From JANRIG01 sp033765235 (lineage in GTDB: Bacteria > Bacteroidota > Bacteroidia > Cytophagales > UBA9547): 19,156 nt of DNA. Shown piece after piece: positions 8,262 to 16,688 of the stretch (within the stretch, counting starts at the first letter, position 1; every line of letters starts with the position of its first letter). The position numbers were made by a program, and so were the translations under genes. The stretch spans positions 1 to 19,156 of the forward strand of contig JANRIG010000002.1 of assembly GCA_033765235.1 (NCBI GenBank), written 5' to 3'. Under the pieces are notes generated by a model. It worked only from the letters and a program-made list of their open reading frames with translations, was not told where the DNA came from and did not search any database.

Positions 8262-11200
8262 TTGGTCAATATTCTCAAAATATATCAGAATAAATTAGTA
8301 AATCTTACGGGTACCAACCGTGCTTTGAACCTATTGAAGCTATCACCCCAGTATGATGTGGATTTTTATAAGTTTCAATATATTATGCAAAAATCTGCCT
8401 TTGAAGTGCTGGAAGATGTATTTGCAATGAAAAAAATTATTACCCTGTGCGACTATGCAAACCCCCGCGACCCCAAATCTACTGAAGTGAGTAACTCACT
8501 GCACAAAATATACCGCAGGCAACTATTGGCACTCGAAGAAAAAGGCACCCATGATTTACAAATAGGATACCCTATGCTCAGAGGCAAGTTCAACAACGGC
8601 ATAATGGTATCTGCCCCGCTATTATTTTTTTCATATTCAATTGATATTCAAAATAATAACAAGCCTGTATGGCGACTTGTATTGCGAGAAGACACCCCCA
8701 TATCAGTAAATAAAAGCCTGCTACTGGCATGGAGTCATCACCAACGTATGCCTATCCATGAAGAGTATTGGGACGAATTGTTTGACACCGAAAACATTGA
8801 CTCTCTGGAGTTTAGAAACAGGCTCTATTACTTCCTTAAAGAATCCGGAATAGAAATAAATTTTAACAGAGACCTATATGTAAATACCTTACAGCCATTT
8901 ACCAACTATACCAAAGACAATTTTGAAACTGTATTTTCAAATGGTGAACTAAAATTATTTCCCGAGGCAGTATTGGGCATGTTTCCGGAGGCAGGATCTG
9001 TACTCTATACAGATTATGATAACATGCTTACTAATTATGAATATAATAATTTTGAAGACTTTTTTATATCCAAAAGCCTGCCCAAAGGCCTATCTGTAAA
9101 GGAGGAAAACATCAAAGCACCTTTTGCAGTTGATGGTGCTCAACGTGAAGCTGTTTGCGCAGTAAAAAATGGAAATTCTATAGTGATACAAGGTCCGCCG
9201 GGCTCAGGAAAGTCGCAGCTTATCAGTAATTTGGCATGCGATTATATGGCTCAAGGCAAAAAAGTGCTCATAGTTTGTCAAAAGCGTGTAGCACTCGATG
9301 TGGTGCAGCAAAGACTTAAGTCTAAATACCTGCATGAATTTGTAGCTGTGGTACACGACACCCAAGTGGACAGACGAAAAATATATGACCAAATAGCCTC
9401 ACAAATACAAAAAATAGACTTGTATAAAGAACAAAATTATACATTAAATGCTATCATTCTGGAACGTGATTATTTGCAAATATGCAGAAATATAGATGCT
9501 ATAAATGATGAGTTAACCAGCTACAAATATGCACTTTTTGAAACAAATACTTGTGAGGTATCTGCCAAAGAATTATATATAAAAACTAAAAAATTCGAAC
9601 AATATATATACCTTAATATAGAATCCTGTAATTATAATAACTATGAAAAATATGTCTTAAATATAAACTATATATATGAAATATCTGTAAAAAAAATATC
9701 AAATAATGTATTAAAATATTTAATATTTCATGAAAAAATAAGCCTAAAAATTGATAAAAATACACTGATAAAACACCTGAATAATTATTACCAATTAACA
9801 AAAATTATATTTGAAACTTCTGAAAAATATCTCAAAAATATACTTGAAATATGTGAGCATGCCACTAGGCTGATACATTATAAATATATCATAAATAATA
9901 TTGACAATGTAGAAAACATATATGCCCAAATTGAATTATATCTCACTAATATTGAAGCTATTGATGAATATTTGTATAATTTAGAAAATATAGATAATAC
10001 ATTACAAATTTTAGAAAAACTTATCGAAAATCCTAAAAATATCATAGCGCAATGGGTATATGTAAAATATAACATCGAAGGCAAATTAATATATAAGTAT
10101 CTTAATAATAGAAATATTTCAATAAACAAAAATGATATTAAGAAGGAAATAATAACGTTAAAAAATTTAATAATTTTAAAGAAAAATTTAAAATTATTAT
10201 TATTTCAAATTGATGAAAATTATACAGATATTTCATCAAAAAATGAAGTTGTACAATATATAAATACTATAAAAAATGAATTAAATTACATCATAAAAAA
10301 TAAAAATATATATATACAAATATTTACTAATAATGCACTTATACAATATGAAAATAATAGCATTAAAATAGAAAAATACATACATATCATAAATGAAAAA
10401 ATTACAATATCTGATATACTTACTACATACTTTAGTCCTGATTTTTTTGACTATATATCATCCTTGTCAAAGGATGAATATATAAAATATACCAATACGA
10501 TAGATGCCGAGTACCCTATATTAGCAGAGTATGAAAATCAATATTTTCAGCTTACAGAGACTGAAAGAGCCAACTATCATATCCTATCAAACTCCTATGC
10601 AGAGTCGTCAGTATTCTATGATTTTAAAACATACGCATTGCAATCCGGCTATCGCAGTTTTATTAAAAAGAAAGAGGAATTATATCCTATTTTGACTATT
10701 ACAGCTACCGGCCGCATGGATTATCTCATACAGCAGTTGCAAGACCTATTACTCAAAAAGCAAGACATAGTGACACAAATGCTGCTCATACGCATACGCG
10801 CTCAAACATACAAAAACATAGAGGTAAACAGGCTCAATAATAGAGTTACTTACAGAGACTTACAACATCAAGTGACCAAAAAAAAGAAAATATGGAAGCC
10901 ACGCAAACTGCTTGAAACCTTTGAAAATGAAATATATAACCTTGTACCCTGCTGGCTATGCTCACCCGAAAGTGTGTCTACATTATTCCCCTGCAGACAA
11001 ATATTTGACATTGTTATTTTTGATGAAGCCTCTCAATGTTTTGTAGAAAAATCTATTCCATCTATGTGGCGAGCTACCCAAATAGTAGTAGTGGGCGACT
11101 CTAAGCAACTCGCACCTTTTGACCTGTATAATGCACGATGGGAGCAGCCGGACCATGATGATACACCTATGGAGGCTGATACAGACTCAGCACTGGCGCT

Positions 11201-12104
11201 TTGTGAAAAATATTTGCCATCGTACATGCTCACCGGACACTACAGAAGCAAACACCCCGCGCTAATAGCATTTTCAAATACCCATTTTTATGAGGGTAAA
11301 CTCACCGCTTTGCCCGACCGTGAAGTGCTTAACTCAAGGCTCACTCCAATAATATATGTACAAGTAAATGGTATTTGGCACAAAAATCAAAATATGGCAG
11401 AAGCAGAAAAAGTAATACAAATAATCATAGAACTATCTACCAAAGAGCCCGACAAAGAAATAGGGGTAGTCACTTTCAACATTCATCAAAAAAACCTGAT
11501 TGAAGACCTATTAACCCAAAATAATAACATAGATACCTCAAATATATACGTAAAAAATATTGAAAATATACAAGGCGACGAACGTGACTATGTAATATTC
11601 TCTGTAGGCTATGCCCCTGACCATGAGGGTAAAATAAAACATCAGTTTGGCAGCCTAAGCCATGCTCATGGCGAAAACAGGCTCAATGTAGCCGTGACTC
11701 GGGCACGCTCTCAAGTAATAGTGGTGGCAAGCATAACGCCCTCACAATTACAAACTCAAGACCTTGCTAATGAAGGGCCCAAATTGCTCAAAAAATACTT
11801 GGAATATGCATGGAATGTGAGCCAAGGGAGTGATATTAATACAAACTTGCACGAAAACACGGAGTTATTCTCATTGAAGCATCTACTGACCACTGATAAC
11901 TACAAATATAAAATATGCCCGTACCCTATGGCTGATGTGGCTGAATATGAAGGTGATATGATACAAAAACTAATATTTACAGACGATGAGGCATATCGCA
12001 ATAATCCATCAATGATAGACTGCCACGGGTACAAACCTATAGCCTTGAAACACAAAAACTGGGATTATGAATATATTTGGAGCAGGGAATATAGCTGTAA
12101 ATAA
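8262..12104 (+). CDS. Superfamily 1 (Upf1-like/COG1112 type) helicase with a long AT-rich insert
   Basis: A 1280-residue cytoplasmic ATPase. The TTG at 8262 is the likely start because an in-frame stop lies at 8247-8249 and no ATG precedes the conserved region. Residues 8-25 (YQNKLVNLTGTNRALNLL) resemble the DUF4011-type N-terminus of large SF1 helicases. Walker A is GPPGSGKS (311-318, K317), followed by motif Ia (VLIVCQKRVALDVV). Motif II is FDEAS (D921-E922), motif III VVVGDSKQLAPF (near 943-953), motif IV LTGHYRSKHP, motif V IQGDERDYVIFSVG (near 1103) and motif VI NVAVTRARS (R1147, R1149). About 600 residues separate motifs Ia and II. Of these, residues about 426-743 are dominated by Ile, Asn, Lys and Tyr and look largely helical, with 8-20% GC codons against about 50% elsewhere. 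The last 60 or so residues (ending NWDYEYIWSREYSCK) faintly resemble a Vsr-like nuclease tail without an obvious active site. Role unknown: RNA/DNA remodelling or phage defence are possibilities. Confidence 0.88.
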   Translation: MVNILKIYQNKLVNLTGTNRALNLLKLSPQYDVDFYKFQYIMQKSAFEVLEDVFAMKKIITLCDYANPRDPKSTEVSNSLHKIYRRQLLALEEKGTHDLQIGYPMLRGKFNNGIMVSAPLLFFSYSIDIQNNNKPVWRLVLREDTPISVNKSLLLAWSHHQRMPIHEEYWDELFDTENIDSLEFRNRLYYFLKESGIEINFNRDLYVNTLQPFTNYTKDNFETVFSNGELKLFPEAVLGMFPEAGSVLYTDYDNMLTNYEYNNFEDFFISKSLPKGLSVKEENIKAPFAVDGAQREAVCAVKNGNSIVIQGPPGSGKSQLISNLACDYMAQGKKVLIVCQKRVALDVVQQRLKSKYLHEFVAVVHDTQVDRRKIYDQIASQIQKIDLYKEQNYTLNAIILERDYLQICRNIDAINDELTSYKYALFETNTCEVSAKELYIKTKKFEQYIYLNIESCNYNNYEKYVLNINYIYEISVKKISNNVLKYLIFHEKISLKIDKNTLIKHLNNYYQLTKIIFETSEKYLKNILEICEHATRLIHYKYIINNIDNVENIYAQIELYLTNIEAIDEYLYNLENIDNTLQILEKLIENPKNIIAQWVYVKYNIEGKLIYKYLNNRNISINKNDIKKEIITLKNLIILKKNLKLLLFQIDENYTDISSKNEVVQYINTIKNELNYIIKNKNIYIQIFTNNALIQYENNSIKIEKYIHIINEKITISDILTTYFSPDFFDYISSLSKDEYIKYTNTIDAEYPILAEYENQYFQLTETERANYHILSNSYAESSVFYDFKTYALQSGYRSFIKKKEELYPILTITATGRMDYLIQQLQDLLLKKQDIVTQMLLIRIRAQTYKNIEVNRLNNRVTYRDLQHQVTKKKKIWKPRKLLETFENEIYNLVPCWLCSPESVSTLFPCRQIFDIVIFDEASQCFVEKSIPSMWRATQIVVVGDSKQLAPFDLYNARWEQPDHDDTPMEADTDSALALCEKYLPSYMLTGHYRSKHPALIAFSNTHFYEGKLTALPDREVLNSRLTPIIYVQVNGIWHKNQNMAEAEKVIQIIIELSTKEPDKEIGVVTFNIHQKNLIEDLLTQNNNIDTSNIYVKNIENIQGDERDYVIFSVGYAPDHEGKIKHQFGSLSHAHGENRLNVAVTRARSQVIVVASITPSQLQTQDLANEGPKLLKKYLEYAWNVSQGSDINTNLHENTELFSLKHLLTTDNYKYKICPYPMADVAEYEGDMIQKLIFTDDEAYRNNPSMIDCHGYKPIALKHKNWDYEYIWSREYSCK

Positions 12105-12108
12105 AAAA

Positions 12109-12136
12109 GCATCCTCAAAAATACATTTGGGGATGC
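12109..12136 (-). terminator. Hairpin terminator for the small lysine-rich gene, possibly bidirectional
   Basis: GCATCCTCAAA (12109-12119) pairs with TTTGGGGATGC (12126-12136) over 11 positions with one G-T wobble and a 6-nt loop. On the minus strand the stem is followed by TTTTTT, a good intrinsic terminator 25 bp after the stop of the 33-residue gene. It also lies 4 bp past the helicase stop, so it may serve both converging genes, although the plus-strand U-tract is poor. Confidence 0.75.
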
Positions 12137-12161
12137 CTTGTTATAATAATATTTATTTACC

Positions 12162-12263
12162 CTATTTAGAAGCTTTTTTAGCAGCTTTTACCGCACGTTT
12201 TTCTTTCAACGATTTTTGTGGTTTTTTCTTATCTTCTTTTTTGGGTTCTAATGCTTTTGCCAT
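12162..12263 (-). CDS. Small lysine-rich basic protein, 33 residues
   Basis: ATG at 12263-12261 to TAG at 12164-12162 encodes 33 residues starting MAKALEPKKEDKKKPQKSLK, with 14 lysines and a strongly positive charge. It then contains KEKRAVKAAKKA and ends in SK. The pattern (MAKA start, acidic-basic linker, a LKEKRAxKxAKK helix) matches a family of tiny lysine-rich proteins that I remember being annotated as hypothetical across Bacteroidota. No domain, signal peptide or membrane segment is present. The function is unknown; nucleic-acid or ribosome binding would fit the charge but is only inference. The gene has its own terminator hairpin 25 bp downstream, which supports it being expressed alone. 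Because it is so short, the confidence rests on the family resemblance, the clean start and stop, and the terminator. Confidence 0.7.
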   Translation of the reverse strand: MAKALEPKKEDKKKPQKSLKEKRAVKAAKKASK

Positions 12264-12414
12264 AATATTAATCTATATTTAAGTGAAACAATAATATAAT
12301 TATGATTGAAATTTACTAATAAAATATTAATATTCCAAGATAATTGTGTATTAATTTTTCCACAAAGCGGTTCATTTTAACCTAAATAAGATTTTTTTGC
12401 CCGTGTTAATATAT
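12264..12414. other. AT-rich intergenic region, no gene seen
   Basis: These bases separate the lysine-rich gene from the terminator of the secreted glycosidase-like gene. I see no open frame of note and no clear TAnnTTTG promoter. Since both flanking genes read leftward, the promoter of the lysine-rich gene should lie here. Confidence 0.4.
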
Positions 12415-12442
12415 AAAAAGCGAGCCAAGCGACTCGCTTTTT
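12415..12442 (-). terminator. Strong hairpin terminator of the secreted multidomain protein gene
   Basis: A perfect 10-bp inverted repeat, AAAAAGCGAG (12415-12424) and CTCGCTTTTT (12433-12442), surrounds an 8-nt loop. Read leftward from the gene ending at 12465, the GC-rich stem is followed by TTTTT, the classic Rho-independent layout. The symmetry means it could also stop transcription from the left. Confidence 0.85.
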
Positions 12443-12464
12443 ATTACTAATTTATAGATGAATA

Positions 12465-15400
12465 TTAATTTTTGATTAACTTCTTCCTGATAATGTATCC
12501 TCCCGCATTTATCTGCAAGTAGTATATGCCTTGCGCCACATCTGACACATCAAAAGATGAGAAGCCACCGGTAAGGCTGCCTGATTTCACTGGGTTGCCC
12601 AGTGTATTGGTGAGTGTATACCCTACCAAATCAGCCTTGCTGCATTGCACATTCACCGTGCCGGTGGCAGGGTTGGGATATATAGTTATTTCTCCTGTGT
12701 ATTTGTCTAACGCAGTCACACTTTCGCAAGTAGTAGAAGGGTTCACAAAGCTATTTACCACAGTCACCGTTATCATAGCATTCGCTTCGGGATACTGCTG
12801 AGACACTGCTTGTATTTGGTATATGCCAGTGCCAAAGCAATCGTTGCTACTTACATAAAGCTCATTGCCGGTCACTGTATTTTCTACCAACTTAGCCGCT
12901 TTAGATACCTCAGGCGTGTTTCCCCAGGTCACTCTTTTGTTTGTAAACTTAAACGCCGGCGTACCTATGGCAGTGATGGTAATGACGGGTGGTGTTGAGC
13001 TTGTAATATTAAGAGATGTGATGTCATTTTGTGCCACAAGGGTAAGCTTGGGGGCGTACACTGTGGCAGTATCTGCACATGACAGTCCTTCAGCAGCGAT
13101 AGCTTCATCTTGCTGATTTGAATTGATAGTAATGACATGGAAAACAGAAGGATCATTTGCTAATTCAGCTTTTAAGTATGCTACACCTGCACCGCGGCAT
13201 GTGTTGTTGCCTTTGAATACTATATTATTTCCTGTCACGGTATAATCCAACAAGAAGTCTGATGTTTTGGTCACCGTCCACTTAATATCTTTGGTATCTG
13301 TAGATGATGTAGGGAAGCCAGTAGCCATCAACTCGATGGTATTATCAAATACATTACTCTCTAAATTCAAATTGTTAAAGCCGCTGAATGTAGCACCATT
13401 CACACTTGTCACAGCTAGTGATGTAGATTTGCGGAATGATGTATAACCCAAAGGCAACAAGGGAGTTGGCAAAGTTGGTCCGTTAAAAGTATATATTACT
13501 AAACTATGTTTTGGCACTGTAATATACATACTGTCTGATATGGTAACTGTAGAAGAGTCAATGGTAGAATATTTGTCATTGTAATCTACACCTTTGATTG
13601 TGTACATTTTGCCTGAGCTGCTGTAAGATACACCATCTAATAAGTTGAGCTGTACTTGATAGTCGTTTTCAAAATCTCTGCTAAAAAATAACACAGCATA
13701 TTTACCATTGTTATGGGTGATATAGTTTCCTACAGGATCATAGTTTACTAATATATTATTGTTATCATCTCTGGCTTTTTCTACAGTGGTAAGGGTAGTA
13801 TTGAGCATGTTTCCTAATGATTTTGCATTTATAAGTTTAATCATGTAGAAAAATGGCAGCCTTCTGAATGATTCTACCGCTTCAGTAATGCGCCATTCGC
13901 CACCAATTAAATGAAATACTCCGGGAGGTAAGTGAGCTATTTTTTGGGCACTCATATAATAATCAGACATTAGTAGACCTTGTCCTTGCCTGCCATTGTA
14001 TGAGCCGGTGGTCATATTGCTTTCGTACATAAAAAATTTCACATTACCTTTTGCTATGGTAGAAAAAGAGGAGTAGTCTGACTTGTACCACTCCAAAGCA
14101 TTAGCCATAAATCTCATTCCGCTTTTGTAATATGCCAATTCTGTTACACCTGTGGGCACATTGGGGTCGTAGTTTAAGTTGCCTCCCATGTAACCGCTGA
14201 TGGCCATTACGTCTACAAGCTTATTGCCTACTGTAGTATTTCGTAATTGGCTATGCAGCCCTATATAGTCATTGCTTGGATATCTTCCACAATATATAAA
14301 TTGAACTTTGGTAGAGTCAAAGCCAGTGACAGTACGCATCATTGCGGTCATATCTCTGCACCACTGCCCGTAGGTAACATAGTTGGCGCCAATTTCAGCA
14401 TTATGCGCGGCTGCTCCCCACACTTCGTTGCCATACTCTATAAATATGCCGGGAGATTTATTGATTAACGGCTCCGGATAGCCTTCGTTGGCACGTATTT
14501 GTCCACCACCACTGGTGGTGACAGGGCTCCAAAGGTATTCAGCAAATGTTCTGAATGTAACAGGGTTAGTACGCCAATCAGTGCCATCCTTTGTACCCAC
14601 AGAGAGTGCTGCCATAGAGCCTAAGTCATTGCACTGTTTTACAAAATCAGCAAAAGTAACTGCAGCAGATGGACCTGAATGCGCAGAAAAATTTAGAGGA
14701 TTAGAAGTTAGTGCTCCCCAACGTTGCATGGTAGGTCTCAAATCTTCGAGTAACATTTTTTGGTTTCCATTGTAATAATTACCCTCTAAATAATCGCCGT
14801 TAATACCTATTCCCGCATTTCTGGCAATGGCTTTGGTATCGTAGCTGAGGCGAGCTTTTTTGATGCCCGGTGCTGTAGTGAGCGGGTTGAAACTTGTAGT
14901 AGTAAAATTAAATGCACTGCTAAGAGTAGATACATTGCCATTTCCATCCACAGCTTGAAGGCGGAAAGTAAAATTTGTTTTGGGCAATAAACCTGTTACC
15001 ACATTGATTGTAGGATCATTGATGAGGGCTGTGTTATATTTTACCCCATTTATTGAGAGGTTATAACCCATAATCTGGTTGCCGAAGGCTGCAGCTCCTG
15101 TCCAAGTAAGTACTACACTTAAGTCTCCGGGTATGCTTACACCTGCTGCAGTAGGGGCAGTAGGTGGTGTAGTATTATTACCAAAAGTACTGAATGAAAA
15201 TACTGTACTTGGCTGCGACTCATTGCCTGTGCGGTCATATGACACTACAAATACACTATAGTGGGTAGTAGGGTTGAGACCTGTGATGGAATAAGTAAGA
15301 TTTTTGGTGGTAGCTATTCTGGTACCATTCATATATACATAATAGCCTTCCACATCAGACTGGGTGGCTTTGTTCCATATGAGGCGAGCAGAGTTGGTAC

Positions 15401-16469
15401 CTACAAAGGGGAGTGCCACACCACCTATAGTAGGCTTTATTACGTCATAATAAGGCTTGAGATATGCAGTATCTATAGCTCTAGTGCCAAAGCCGGGACC
15501 ACTCCAGCGAAGTGTGAAATTTTTGCTGAATACATGGTAAGAAGCTGTTTTGAAAGCATAGGCATTGCCTCCTATGAGTGTGGTGGTATAGTTAGTGTTG
15601 CCCCCGGCCAAAGGTACTTGAGTATAAGTGACAGGTGACCTATTTGTAAGAATACCTGAAACTGAACTTGCAGCATATTTATACTGCACATTAGATACTG
15701 TGAGCAAATCAGGATTTGAAGTTTGAGAATTGGCAGTGACATGGTCATTAATCCTAAAGTCGCCGGCATCTTGGCTATTGATGGTAAACGTATAAACCCC
15801 TGTAACAGTTGGGAATATAAAACCTTTGTATTGGGTAGTCATACCATCATCACGTTGGAAGCAGCTGTATGCCGCTCCGTTTATGCCAGCATTGTTATCA
15901 TCGCAAGGGGCATTGGGATCGCAATTGGCATTGCCTCCTGAAAGACCACTGGGACCTACTGTGAGACCGAGAGGGCAATAGAATGAAGGCGGAAAGTTTA
16001 GATCCACATTATATACAAGAGTGTCTTTGACAGATTTTTCGGTGGTGGGGAATGTCTTAGACCAAAAAACCAAATCATACACACTGAGTATTACCCCTTT
16101 TTTGTAGAAGTCGCCAAGAATTACATTGAGTGTTTTGCTAAAGGTGCCATCCACATCTGTGGCAGTAACGGTGAGTACTACACTACCTGCGTTGGAAGCG
16201 GGCACATGCACCCATAGTATGGCATGCTGGTCGGGGCTGGTGTATGTAACTCCTACAACTGATAGCAGTGCAGGATTAGATGACTCAGCTGTAACACCCG
16301 TGATAGTTTGGGTATTGCCACTGCCATCTGTAATGCCTCCCAAAAGTAAATAATTGGAGGTGACACCTAAATTAAGCTTATTATTATATAGGGTACCAAT
16401 GGTAGGCAGCTGTGCATAAGATACCATCATGGTTACTAATAAGAAAGCAGTATAAAGTACTTTTTTCAT
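12465..16469 (-). CDS. Secreted multidomain glycosidase-like protein with T9SS sorting tail
   Basis: A 1334-residue exported protein. Residues 1-19 form a signal peptide (MKKVLYTAFLLVTMMVSYA). Residues about 25-120 look Ig/cadherin-like. Residues about 125-340 resemble a PA14 carbohydrate-binding region (YKGFIFPTVTGVYTFTINSQ, DAGDFRIND). Two fibronectin type III domains follow (about 344-430 and 434-530). Residues about 540-900 look like a TIM-barrel glycosidase: RPTMQRWGAL, then IEYGNEVWG with candidate acid/base E682, then FFMYESNM with candidate nucleophile E816. The 134-residue spacing suits clan GH-A retaining enzymes. A beta-domain follows (to about 1000), then two Ig-like repeats each with a VTGN...C core. 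The last 80 residues form a type A T9SS domain (ITIYPNPATGTVNV, GIYYLQI, IIRKKLIKN). It probably acts at the cell surface or outside on a polysaccharide. The substrate and GH family cannot be assigned by eye. The gene is monocistronic, with a strong terminator. Confidence 0.85.
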   Translation of the reverse strand: MKKVLYTAFLLVTMMVSYAQLPTIGTLYNNKLNLGVTSNYLLLGGITDGSGNTQTITGVTAESSNPALLSVVGVTYTSPDQHAILWVHVPASNAGSVVLTVTATDVDGTFSKTLNVILGDFYKKGVILSVYDLVFWSKTFPTTEKSVKDTLVYNVDLNFPPSFYCPLGLTVGPSGLSGGNANCDPNAPCDDNNAGINGAAYSCFQRDDGMTTQYKGFIFPTVTGVYTFTINSQDAGDFRINDHVTANSQTSNPDLLTVSNVQYKYAASSVSGILTNRSPVTYTQVPLAGGNTNYTTTLIGGNAYAFKTASYHVFSKNFTLRWSGPGFGTRAIDTAYLKPYYDVIKPTIGGVALPFVGTNSARLIWNKATQSDVEGYYVYMNGTRIATTKNLTYSITGLNPTTHYSVFVVSYDRTGNESQPSTVFSFSTFGNNTTPPTAPTAAGVSIPGDLSVVLTWTGAAAFGNQIMGYNLSINGVKYNTALINDPTINVVTGLLPKTNFTFRLQAVDGNGNVSTLSSAFNFTTTSFNPLTTAPGIKKARLSYDTKAIARNAGIGINGDYLEGNYYNGNQKMLLEDLRPTMQRWGALTSNPLNFSAHSGPSAAVTFADFVKQCNDLGSMAALSVGTKDGTDWRTNPVTFRTFAEYLWSPVTTSGGGQIRANEGYPEPLINKSPGIFIEYGNEVWGAAAHNAEIGANYVTYGQWCRDMTAMMRTVTGFDSTKVQFIYCGRYPSNDYIGLHSQLRNTTVGNKLVDVMAISGYMGGNLNYDPNVPTGVTELAYYKSGMRFMANALEWYKSDYSSFSTIAKGNVKFFMYESNMTTGSYNGRQGQGLLMSDYYMSAQKIAHLPPGVFHLIGGEWRITEAVESFRRLPFFYMIKLINAKSLGNMLNTTLTTVEKARDDNNNILVNYDPVGNYITHNNGKYAVLFFSRDFENDYQVQLNLLDGVSYSSSGKMYTIKGVDYNDKYSTIDSSTVTISDSMYITVPKHSLVIYTFNGPTLPTPLLPLGYTSFRKSTSLAVTSVNGATFSGFNNLNLESNVFDNTIELMATGFPTSSTDTKDIKWTVTKTSDFLLDYTVTGNNIVFKGNNTCRGAGVAYLKAELANDPSVFHVITINSNQQDEAIAAEGLSCADTATVYAPKLTLVAQNDITSLNITSSTPPVITITAIGTPAFKFTNKRVTWGNTPEVSKAAKLVENTVTGNELYVSSNDCFGTGIYQIQAVSQQYPEANAMITVTVVNSFVNPSTTCESVTALDKYTGEITIYPNPATGTVNVQCSKADLVGYTLTNTLGNPVKSGSLTGGFSSFDVSDVAQGIYYLQINAGGYIIRKKLIKN

Positions 16470-16650
16470 ATATTATGATTATATTAAATTTGTTAATAAA
16501 GCGTAAATATAGATACAAATTATTTACCAAAAAAATATTGTAATAAAAAATGTTATTTTTGTATTAAAATTATATATACTAAAAATACTATAATGTTTCA
16601 TAACAAGATTTGTAAATTAATGAATTAATTTGGCAATAATTGGTTGTAAC

Positions 16651-16674
16651 ATCTATTGCCATTGAGCAATAGAT
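16651..16674. promoter_or_regulatory. Perfect inverted repeat upstream of aroQ (candidate operator)
   Basis: ATCTATTGC (16651-16659) and GCAATAGAT (16666-16674) form a perfect 9-bp inverted repeat around a 6-nt centre. It ends 14 bp before the aroQ ATG and one base before a TATATTTG box (16676-16683) that matches the Bacteroidota -7 consensus TAnnTTTG. It could be a dimer-binding operator or an mRNA hairpin. There is no U-tract, so it is unlikely to be a terminator. Confidence 0.45.
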
Positions 16675-16675
16675 A

Positions 16676-16683
16676 TATATTTG
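16676..16683 (+). promoter_or_regulatory. Possible -7 promoter box of aroQ
   Basis: TATATTTG fits the Bacteroidota sigma factor -7 consensus TAnnTTTG exactly. No TTTG is found at the expected distance of about 19 bp upstream (nearest partial match ATTG, 17 bp). If used, transcription would start almost at the ATG at 16689, giving a leaderless message. In this AT-rich DNA a chance match is quite possible. Confidence 0.3.
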
Positions 16684-16688
16684 TATTT

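Noticed and set aside
8117..8262. tRNA-Ser as an integration site for a mobile island carrying the helicase
   Set aside because: Integration normally uses the tRNA 3' end, which here faces leuB. I saw no integrase and no repeat of the tRNA 3' end after the helicase gene.
12067..12282. 71-codon plus-strand frame after the helicase
   Set aside because: It overlaps the helicase end, the terminator hairpin and, in antisense, the lysine-rich gene. The minus-strand reading is far more plausible.
15261..15638. 125-codon plus-strand frame
   Set aside because: It lies wholly antisense within the clear 1334-codon secreted-protein gene and has no recognisable features.
16504..16531. Minus-strand promoter of the secreted multidomain gene (TTTG at 16531-16528, TATATTTA at 16511-16504)
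   Set aside because: The -7 box has one mismatch and the spacing is 16 bp rather than about 19; in such AT-rich DNA this is not convincing.
16656..16688. N-terminal extension of aroQ from a TTG codon
   Set aside because: The added 11 residues come from the inverted-repeat and promoter-like sequence; the ATG at 16689 puts the conserved GPNLNLLG at the family position.
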